Assembly: GCA_015680685.1 (NCBI GenBank)
Contig: MNCI01021002.1
Location: 164,927 to 228,926 of the forward strand
Length of the DNA stretch: 64,000 nucleotides
Origin: Gnetum montanum
Taxonomy: Eukaryota; Streptophyta; Gnetopsida; Gnetales; Gnetaceae
Direction: 5' to 3'
Position numbers and translations under genes: made by a program. Positions 55,885-64,000 of this stretch are shown here, piece by piece. The first letter of the stretch is position 1, and every line of letters starts with the position of its first letter. Below the pieces are notes generated by a model. It was given only the letters and a program-made list of their open reading frames with translations. It did not search any database and was not told the origin of the DNA.

Positions 55885-57830
55885 TACCCCCATGACTAAA
55901 TGAAAACTCATCCTCAAGTACAAAAGAAGAGGAACAAGTTCTTTACAAAATATATTAGGGGGGTGTGGACTTATTTGACTGACATGCAAAGTGACACAAA
56001 GAAAACAAACAAATAAAAAAGTGCCCAAGCATACAATATTACAATTATGTACAAAATTGATGTTCATGACAATTATGAAAGAACACCAACAGATCCAAAG
56101 GACATCCAACCCCTCTTGGCAATAGAAGAATGAGGGAGAGGTAGAAGAGATCCAGCAATCATGAACAATCTCCCACGAGTGATATGGTTGCATCCTCCTT
56201 AATGATGACAATCCTGCTTCTAGTCCACTCTTCCCACTACAATCACAACAAAACCAAAGATTAGTATATATGGTACATCAATAATGGCTGAATACCTTGT
56301 CTCGTCAGTGATTTTATCTAGCCAAGTTGTGATTGTGATAGATTGATTGCTGGATATTATTGGTGGAAGGACTGATGTATGGGTTAAATAAGAGAAGTGA
56401 TCCATGCAATTCAAAAAAAGCTTGACACAGGGAGTAGTGGAAAGAGGGTATTCACAACAATATAAAGGAATTCATTATAAATAGTTGTAAAGGTGCGTAC
56501 AATTTGGATGACATGGATGGGGTAAATAAAAAGAATTTGATTGTAACAATGTCTAAGGGTAAAGAACTTAACTTAACCAAACCAAAAGATATGCAAGTGG
56601 GTCCTTTCCAAAGCAGGCACAAGCCTTTTATGCCCTTACATAACTTCAAACGAAGGAGTCCATGGGCTCCATGGATAATTAATGATTACGGAAAGTTAAG
56701 TGCAAATACCTAAAAGTAACTAATTGAGAAAATAGACACATCAAACAAGAACACCGAATCCAAGCATCAAATTGGCAGTGACGTGAGATATGGAAAGCAT
56801 AGATGGATTACAGAGAAAGTGGAATGGAATTCCTAATTATGGTCACATATAGCCTTTTATGAAGTTTGTGTTTAATTGACTTGGTAGGATCCTTCCTTAG
56901 TTCAGATCAAAACCAACCACTTTCAATGACTTCGCATCAACATTCTAAGGCTACTCCATCCCCTGAGACATAAGAATTCTTCCACAAAAAAACCACCATT
57001 CCAAATAGGAGAAAAGGTAGGAAGTGTGAAAGGGCCTTAGTTAGAGGAGACAAGACAAGTCTCATAACCAGTGCTTGTAGCCCTTTTTATTTGGTCTAAG
57101 GGGTGGGCTTTGAATTCCCATGTTTTTTCTTGAATAGAAACCACACCATGAAAAGACCCATGTGATTTTCATATTTATTTTTTCCAAGGGGTGTGCTTTC
57201 AATCCTCATCTTTTTTTTTTATGAGGACCACACCATGCAAGGACTTATTTAACTTCCTGTTGTGAAATGATGTGGAATAGTGAGAAGCTTATGAAAACAC
57301 TCCTGCACATAGGAAAATAGAAAAGCACAAAGAACACTGCATCTCTTTGAAGCCACACCCTATCCAAACTTTTGATTCCTTCCCAATTCTAGAAACTACA
57401 CAAGTCACCAATTTATTAAAGTTGCATTAATAAAAAGGAGACTACATGCTTCCAAAACAAGGAAAACCATAGAGTAAGTGGATGGGTGGATGATGTGGAC
57501 TCATTACTTGTTACATGAAAAAAAACCATGTCCTAGCCATTAGTAACAACTATCAAAGTTAGAAACTAGACATCAACAATCAAATTACAAATGAAACATA
57601 CCACCATTGAGTAATGCATTACCATTGTACTTTCCACCTTATTAGCAGAAAAAGTAGAGAAACATACCAAACATAAGCAAATATAACCATAAAAGAGAGT
57701 AGACAATAGATATTGAAATATATTAATGATGGTATAAAACAAAAACTAAGAAAAGACTAATAACCTTTAAAATACAAATATGTAAAACAAAAAAAAATCA
57801 AAAACTGAGTCGTATAAAGTGTTAGTATGG
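55885..57830 (-). other. T6 polypurine region and conserved non-coding block
   Basis: The junction to the LTR (TACCCCCATGACTAAATG on +) is at 55885-55902. An acceptor-like ATTGTAGTGGG (minus) lies near 56220-56235, like T3 at 18020. The landmark GGACCCACTTGCATATC (minus) is near 56590-56610. Two hairpin-type units with CACACCATG are near 57145 and 57230. There is no extra gene and no internal TATA segment. Confidence 0.65.
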
Positions 57831-58720
57831 GTGGCCATCTCACCCATGACTAAGTTGGAAGGAAGAGATCCAAAAAATTGAGTGTGGTTGTCCATCTGAC
57901 AAGGTGTTTGTTGCGTTGGTTGGCTTGGCGATTTTGGAAAAATTCTCAATGAAGCACTGATAGTAGCCAATATGGCCAAGGAATGACTAAAATTCTTTGA
58001 TTGTTTCAAGTTGGTGGGTTATTCCTTGGATGACCCTTATTTTCTTAGGGCCCATCTTGATTCCTGCTTTTAAAATGCAATGCCCCAAGAGTGTGCCTTC
58101 CTAGACCATAAGATGGCTCTTTTGCCAATTGAGCCAAAGGTTTGTTTCAACACATCTTTTTAACACTTGCTCAAGGAAATCTAGGGCTTGCTCAAATGTA
58201 GCTCCATAGGTAGAAAAATCATCCATAAAAACTTCTACCTTTCTACCAATTTTTTTTAGAAAATGTTGAGAACTAGTCATTAAAATGTGGCTAGGGCATT
58301 GCATAGACCAAATGGCATCTGCCGGTAAGCAAAAGTCCCCCACGGACTTGTGATAGTTATCTTTTCTTGGTCCTTTGGTGCAATTCGGATTTGGTTATAG
58401 CCACCATAACCATCCAAAAAGCTATAATAGCTGTGCCTTGAAATGGTGTCTAGCACTTGGTCAACAAAAGGCAATGGAAAATGATCCTTGAAAGTTGCCA
58501 TGTTGAGTAGTTGAAAATTAATTCACTCGCCATTTACCTCCTTTCTTTGATACAATCACAAGTGGATTGACCCACTCACTATCTATGATAGGGTAGATGA
58601 ATCCTACCTTGAGGAGTTGTTTAATCTTGTCTTTAATAATCTACTTTAACTTGGCATTCAAACACTACTACAACTGTCATTTTAGCTTGATGGCGAGATC
58701 GGTGTAACTCCAGTGCTAGC
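57831..58720 (-). pseudogene. pol: T6 RT fused to an integrase-end stub
   Basis: From right to left: VSPLVIVSK-like lead-in near 58555-58590, MATFKDHFPLPFVDQVLD (58501 downwards), FLDGYGGYNQIRIAPKDQ (about 58390), MPFGLCNALATF (about 58282-58318) and VEVFMDDFSTYG (about 58200-58235, catalytic Asp pair intact). RCVETNLWLNWQKSHLMV ends near 58101. The connection ends near 57930, where the codons change to the integrase C-terminal stub (SDGQPHS, then a GEMATH end near 57840). RNase H and the integrase core are deleted. Several stops remain. Confidence 0.85.
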
Positions 58721-58799
58721 ATATTCTTGGATCTATTCTAGTACGCTTAGTGTATGACCAAGCAAAAGTTGCTGACTAGTTTTCCACAACTTTTTCTTT

Positions 58800-59640
58800 T
58801 GTTATGTAGCAAGCTTAGAATTAATGATAACCAGCTTTCCATTTTTCAGAAATACGTACTTCATTTCAGTCGGTAGCATTTTCAATTCAAGGGGCTCTTG
58901 TTTGAAACTATCAATAATTTCTAGCTCACCCCAATTGATATCATCATTTTCTCCTTCGGAGAGCTCGTGATGAACTTGCTTAAGTTCATCCATACTTGTA
59001 ACATATTCATACATTAGGCCCTCAGTCAGTTCCATGCATAATGTACTATTGCTCGTATCAACTGTCAGCCACTAGGTACCCTCTTATTTTGTGGCTACTA
59101 CATACAAACATCTTTGGATCTCAACTTCTGATGCACATGTCTTGCATGAGAAAATAAATGTTTGCTTTACTGATCATAATTTCTGCACATAATGACACCC
59201 TAAATTTTTGTACGTGATACATGGAACTCTCTACTTCTCGATCTTTCCAAATTCATTTTTTTATATCTCCAAGGAAAGATCTCTAATTCCCATTTTAGCA
59301 TCAACAGTACTTAGCCACACCCTTCCTATAATAATTGGAAAGTCCCCCTTGCAGTTCTCTACTTTCATTACTAGGAAATTGGTGAGACATGACCACCCAC
59401 AAATGGCGGTGACAATGTCTTTAACTAGTTTCAATGGAACATTGATGGACTGGTCTGTCAGTTCTAGTTAGATGTTGCTTTTCTTCAAAGGAGGAAGGTT
59501 CCACATTATCTACATCTAATGCGAGATCATATTAACACCAGAACCAAAGTCAAGAAGAGCTTTATAAGGCTCATTTTCAGTAAAGGAAACTCCCAAGATC
59601 AACTAATTTTCTGGGCAAGTTACTAACTCGAATCCAATCA
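58800..59640 (-). pseudogene. pol: T6 protease and spacer
   Basis: Spacer open at 58802-59035 (MELTEGLMYEYVTSMDELKQ; INWGELEIIDSF; LKMLPTEMKYVFLKNGK). Protease: active-site strand near 59520-59560 reads LLDFGSGVNMIS, where the Ser of the family DSG is Phe. WNLPPLKKSNI lies near 59490. Stops between segments. Confidence 0.75.
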
Positions 59641-61458
59641 AATACAACATGTGTCAGCATTATAGTATCGATTCGAGAGGGATTTTGGTTTGAAGGGGAC
59701 TCGAATAGAGAGGAAATAAAGAGAGTTGGAGGAGTAGGTTTACCAACCACTAATGTGTCCGAGAGCTTTGGTGGACTGTGAGGTCAGAAGAGGGTCTTTT
59801 CTTTGTTCGTGGTTCCAACCCACTGGATGGGTTAACCAATTGTAGATTAACTACCCTTGTACCATTCCTTTGTTATGGTTGTGCAGGTAATTCACCCTGC
59901 ATGAATGGAGCAGGCGATAGTTGTGTAAGAGGTGGAGGAGTAGGCATAGGAATAGGAGGTGCATGAGGGTAGTAGGTGGTATCCCTCCTTGGATAGGGCA
60001 AATGGTATGTTTTAGGAGGGTAGTGGTGGGATTGGTAAGTAGCAATATGACTAGAGGAGTCCCTTAGAGATGAAGGTTGCTGAACATAATAACCATAGGA
60101 ATCTGGTTGCCGATAAGGGTATTGTTGTCTTGGAGGTGGCAATGCCCACGATTGTGGTTGCTGCCACTACTACTTTGTAAGGTTGCAGAGGAGTTCCACT
60201 TGGATAGTACTGCTGTGGTTGGTGGAATTGTCAAGGATTGCCTTGTGGATAAGGTAATCTTTTGGGTGTTTTCCTTTGTGCAAGTCATCGATGCAAGGCA
60301 TACATCCCAGATTCCTGCAAGTGAGATACAACTGAGCAACATCCCTTAGGATGTTCATACCAGCAAACATCACACCTATCATCATCATCAGAATCACTAT
60401 CTGCAACCATCTTACCTTTACCTTTAGATATGACACATTCAATCTCGTTACGCCTTTGATGCTCACGATCACCACTTTGTTTCTTGGACTCTTCAACAAT
60501 TTTTAAGACAACTTGAAACCTATTTTGCATGGAGTCCCATAATTGATCAACCTTAGCCATAATTTTTTATTGCAAATTTTGGAATGAAAAGGTTTTCTAA
60601 CTAACCACCTCATCTTTGGCAAATTCATCCTCACTGTCACAAAATCTAATCCCTTTCTTTTGAATAGAAGGGTCTTTGTTGTATTCTTCTACACTTTCAC
60701 ATTTTCTTAGCTCTCCCTCCTCCTTAGCTACCTGCTCAATTAATCTTTGAATTCGATGAATGCTCAACTTTGTCAATCTCCCTTGGGCATAGATGCCAAG
60801 GGTTTTCTTGGTTTCAGATTGCAACCTGACTATGATATGGTGAAGCTAATCAAGCTGAGAGTATCCATGGCTAGGACACCTATGCAACAGAGAGTAGTAT
60901 CGACAAATAGCAACATCCAAGGGCTCATGATTTTCTTATTTCCACCTTGAATTTGTTTTCTTAAATTGGATACTCAGGAGTATGTTTGATATTTATCATT
61001 GAATAATTCCAACATCATACTCCACCACCTGATTGATTCTGGTTCCAAGGATCTATACTAACTTTTTGCTTCCTTTATAAGTGTTCTTGGAAATAATTTT
61101 AGCTTTTGCCATTCATTTTCAATACTTTGTAAGGCACATGCATCTTAGAAAGCCTAGAGATGATTTTGTGGATCAAAATCATATCCTCCCTCAAACTAAG
61201 GGATGTTGTTCATATCCAACCTCTTTATTCTGCTATCCTTCACATGCCTTGTTGGAATCCTTACAACTTCTGTAATGTTTAGCATACCCCAAGTAGCAAG
61301 TAGAGGTTCATCAAGGCCATGATGGTGGTGCCTACGATGTTCCCTACTATCCCTTCTTTCTTGATGATGGGTCTCTCTAGATTGCCCACATCTTTGGTCA
61401 CAACTGTCCCAATGGTCCCTTTTGTTGTTCTAGTCCCATCGATCACCTCCATCATGAT
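59640..61458 (-). pseudogene. gag: T6 gag and linker, cut by T7
   Basis: From right to left: capsid core (61020-61250; YQTYS near 60990), YAQGRLTKLSIHRIQRLIEQ (60730-60795), a Glu-rich linker (AKEEGELRKCESVEEYN), MAKVDQLWDSMQNRFQVVLKIVEESKK (60480-60560, landmarks), and the knuckle CDVCWYEHPKGCCSVVSHL at about 60320-60376, the best preserved form. The linker 59873-60142 is Pro/Tyr/Gln-rich (PPPRQQYPYRQ, PPIPMPTPPPLTQ). gag N-terminus and LTR are beyond T7. A few stops. Confidence 0.8.
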
Positions 61459-62312
61459 TGATGAGTCGTCATTTGGGTGACTGTGATATCACATACGTGA
61501 TATCACGACCGCTATATTGCATACACGATATCATAGCCTAATCGCAATATCACATACGTGATATCACAACCTGTCTTCTCATCTATAAATAAGAGGTAGA
61601 AAAATCAGTGAAGGGGAGTAGTAAGTAGTTCTTAGTTTAAAATTTTTAATTTCTTTCTTTCAACCCTTTTCCTCTCAATGTATGCCTATAGTGTGGTGAT
61701 TGTAATTATACAACATCCTTTATTTGAGTGTGATGTACTTGGACATGCACATGACCAACAATAAAGATTGAGATTACTTCATCATCACAACATTCACTTA
61801 GTTTAATTATTTAATTTTTATTGTTATTTACTACTTTCCTAGTTAATCTCTCTCACCCTTAAACTTATGTCAAAACATGGAATGAGTACAACTTGATTAC
61901 GAGCATTTAAGTGTGACTACTTGGTAACCTAGTAGTGTACCTAGGATCTGTGCTTGGTAATCCTAGTGGTAGTCATGCATGAAGTCCAAGATGTGTATGG
62001 ATAATCAAGGAATGGATGCTCATCGCACTTAGGCTAGTTTAGATTCTTTCACACACTCTCTTCTAGATTAGTGAATATTACTTTCCATTTCCTTCAGGAG
62101 TAGCATTAGATTAGAAACCACATCATACATCTCACTCTGGACTAAACCATACGTGACAAAGATAATACTAGTCCAGGTGGGGAGACAACAAACTACGACT
62201 TAAGGCTAACTATCTAGATGCCACAAATAGTCCATCTATGGAGTTTGACTAGATCGCATGTGTAACACTCGTATTCGTATGGTTGAGTGTAGGGGTACCT
62301 TGCCACTCATCA
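61459..62312 (+). repeat. T7 5' LTR
   Basis: Starts TGATGAGTCGTC, ends CCACTCATCA (854 bp). U3 (61480-61570) has GTGATATCAC pairs separated by ATAC and further GATATC or ATATTGC sites, the same layout as in T5. TATA box at 61584-61591. AATAAAG near 61761; CTTGGTAACCTAG near 61920. Confidence 0.9.
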
Positions 62313-62331
62313 TTGGCGTCATTTCCGGGGA
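62313..62331 (+). promoter_or_regulatory. T7 primer binding site, tRNA-Asp type
   Basis: TTGGCGTCATTTCCGGGGA, starting right after the LTR. After the first T it matches the tRNA-Asp complement (TGGCGCCGTTGCCGGGGA) except for a few bases, the closest of all copies here. Confidence 0.85.
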
Positions 62332-62453
62332 CAGTGCTAGTTATCTAGATTAGTTATATCATACAAGGTTGCTATATACGAATTAAGGATATATCTTTTA
62401 AGAAGAAATAATTATAAAAAGTCACACATAAATTCACACACAATTTCAGAACC

Positions 62454-63031
62454 ATGCCTCCCCTACAAGACTATAATAATGCCACATCTAGTGAGGAAGT
62501 TCATTGGAGAATCAACAAACCATATGACAATGAAGATTGAAGTATGCAACCTGAGGTGGGGGTTTCTTATAAACATAAATTAAAGAAAAATCATCCCAAT
62601 GCACGAAAGCATAACTTACCTGATGACGATGAACCCCTACTGGCCACTACAAGCCTAACGCAAATATAAGAGGTTGTTTCAATCTCACGTAGGCATCGTA
62701 AAGAGAGTCGTCTACCCAAGCTCGACTTAAATAACTTCCCTAATTTTTCAGGAGGCTATGACTTAGATCCACATCAACATTTACAAGCCTTCTATGATGC
62801 CTATACATGGAACAACATTGATAATGGTTGGTAGAAACTCAAGCTCTTTCCTATGACACTCGTTGGCCAAGCAAAAATATGGTATAGATCATTAAGACCA
62901 AATTCAATATGACATTGGCCAACAATGGTAGAACTTTTTAATGAAAAATATCAAACCTATGCAAGATTATCAGCCTTGAGGAAACAAATCCAAGAGTGGA
63001 CACAAGCACAACATGAACCTTTGGACATGGC
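62454..63031 (+). pseudogene. gag: T7 gag, 5' part
   Basis: Start at ATG 62454 (MPPLQDYNNATSSEEVHW), 122 bp after the primer site. The acidic N-terminus is followed directly by the capsid core: RRHRKESRLPKLDLNNF (about 62690), FSGGYDLDPHQHLQAFYDAY (about 62748), LKLFPMTLVGQAKIWYRSL (62840), ELFNEKYQTYARLSALRKQI (62930), ending at HEPLDMA (63014). Only three stops are seen (near 62538, 62668 and 62833). The Ser-rich low-complexity part of T3 and T5 is missing. The frame is cut by the next LTR exactly after the DMA codons, where T3 continues without a break. Confidence 0.8.
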
Positions 63032-64000
63032 TGAAACACCACAAAAATTTCAGCAACACTTCTAGACAACTTCAGAGCCTCTGAAACGGCTTCAAGCAGC
63101 CCACCATGGAGCAAGCAAGGTCCCCTTGGGGCCCACAGATCACGACGGCAAGTGTCAGTGTCAAGAATCATCAGTTTCAAGGTCAAAAAGTGCAATTTTA
63201 GCTAAGTACATTGTGCAGACGTTGCACAGCGTAAGGATCAGCGTCACCAATTTTTAGAGCCCCAAAACTTAGCCAAAATGACTTGATTTTAAGGGTGTAA
63301 GTCGTCCTCAAGGTCCACTATTGATAACTATGGGTCCCAGCCTTCAAAAATTCCAGATTTCAGCCCAAAATTGCAGGTTTTGGAGGTCACATTGCAAGTC
63401 ACACTGCAAGTCGCGCTGGATGCTAGACAAGCGAGGTGGTGTTAATCCTTCTTGATTTTCTTTTTCAAGAAATCTATCAAATGGAAAAGGGATATAAAAG
63501 CCCATGCAAAATCAGGCCAAATATTCAGCAAAAAAAAAAGAAATATAAATTTTCCAAGTGGGCCAGAGTTGGAGCTAATCTTTTTAAATTTTTTAAATCT
63601 TTTTTTTTATCGCTTGAGGGCTTGTATTTCTTAATTTATTTGTATTTTATGGGCTGGAATGACCCATAAGTTGTAAAATACATTGAACCTGGTCAAGGAA
63701 GGCAAATTGTCAACACACATCCAACTCATGTACAACTTTCTAGCATAGATACATTGAACCTGGTCAAAGCAAACCCTAGCCAAAAACCCTAGCCCAAACC
63801 TATAAATACCCTACCAATTCACATAAGAGAAAGCAAAAAGAAGAGAAGAAGGACAAGGAGGCAAAGAGAAGCAAAGCAAAAGCAGCAAGAAGGAGAAGAA
63901 GATTGGAAGAGGCAAAGATTGGAGAAATTGGCGATTCCAAAGGAGGAAAGAACAAGCAATCCTTGGGCGCTCGGCACATCCGATTTTTGGCTTTCAATTT
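63032..64000 (+). repeat. LTR of an unrelated element inside T7 gag (partial)
   Basis: The sequence changes from gag at 63031 to TGAAACACCACAAAA, a typical TG start; ATGGC (63027-63031) is the candidate duplication. Contents: short repeats of CACACTGCAAGTC and CACATTGCAAGTC (63388-63416), a repeated ACATTGAACCTGGTCAA word (about 63681 and 63750), a TATA box at 63801-63808 and a purine-rich GAAGA-type stretch after it (63825-63960), as in many plant LTR leader regions. The end and the internal region lie beyond the window, so the family is unknown. Confidence 0.6.

Larger units (their letters stand above)
55066..61458 (-). mobile_element. T6: Athila/Tat-like element with internal deletion, cut by T7
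   Basis: A minus-strand element: 3' LTR at the left (55066-55884), polypurine region, non-coding block, a stub of the integrase end fused to the RT connection, RT, spacer, protease, linker and gag up to 61458, where T7 begins. RNase H and nearly all integrase were deleted at about 57900-57935. The 5' end lies beyond T7, outside the window. Left-flank duplication candidate: CCAAG (55061-55065). Confidence 0.85.
61459..63031 (+). mobile_element. T7: Athila/Tat-like element, 5' part, inside T6 gag
   Basis: 5' LTR (61459-62312), the best primer site of the family, and the first 190 or so codons of gag. At 63031 an unrelated LTR begins. No polypurine region precedes the LTR, so 61459 is the left end of T7 and not the right end of another element. 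ATGAT (61454-61458) is the likely target duplication; its partner is outside the window. Confidence 0.85.

Noticed and set aside
59778-60349. Plus-strand frames in T6
   Set aside because: Antisense shadows of the Pro/Gln-rich linker and gag knuckle on the minus strand.

Overview
The window is repeat-dense plant nuclear DNA. It is AT-rich, has scaffold gaps, and is made almost entirely of nested, decayed LTR retrotransposons. The reasons are: polymerase domains typical of plant Ty3/gypsy elements, a tRNA-Asp type primer site in one family and an initiator-tRNA-Met type site in the other, and no intact host gene. It fits a seed plant with a large genome; I cannot name the species.

Two families dominate. 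Family T is Athila/Tat-like (non-chromovirus Ty3/gypsy). Its LTRs start near TGATGAG and end near CTCATCA, and its primer site reads like TTGGCRCCRTTGCYGGGGA. Seven copies are visible: T1 (640-8460, + strand, 3' part), T2 (8461-20342, +), T3 (12784-19263, +, inside T2), T4 (26139-47720, +), T5 (about 27223-37096, - strand, inside T4), T6 (55066-61458, -) and T7 (61459-63031, +, inside T6). Family CV is a chromovirus-like element (23212-51648) split by T4. A last, different LTR (63032 to the window edge) interrupts T7.

Layout: 1-640 unassigned; 640-8460 T1 with an extra gene between integrase and LTR; 8461-20342 T2 split by the gag-only T3 (6480 bp, 5-bp duplication CACCA); 20343-23211 mostly unassigned, with an open minus-strand fragment and two tRNA-like repeats; 23212-51648 a three-level nest CV > T4 > T5, with 5-bp duplications TTACC (CV) and ACAAC (T4); 51654-55065 AT-rich with a possible LINE remnant; 55066-64000 T6 > T7 > unknown LTR.

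In family T the gene order is gag with an unusual Cys/His knuckle, Pro/Gln-rich linker, protease, reverse transcriptase, RNase H, integrase, a long conserved non-coding block, and in T1 and T4 only an extra gene preceded by its own TATA box and a U3-like segment. All copies carry stops or deletions. T5 is the best preserved: RT, RNase H and integrase catalytic residues are readable. T3 keeps only gag and termini, yet is cleanly inserted, so it was probably mobilised by proteins of other copies.

The most unusual items are the extra gene with its internal promoter and a possible intron, the exchangeable palindrome arrays at the start of the LTRs, and the gag-only derivative. Boundaries inside decayed elements are approximate, because frames were followed by eye through stops and shifts.
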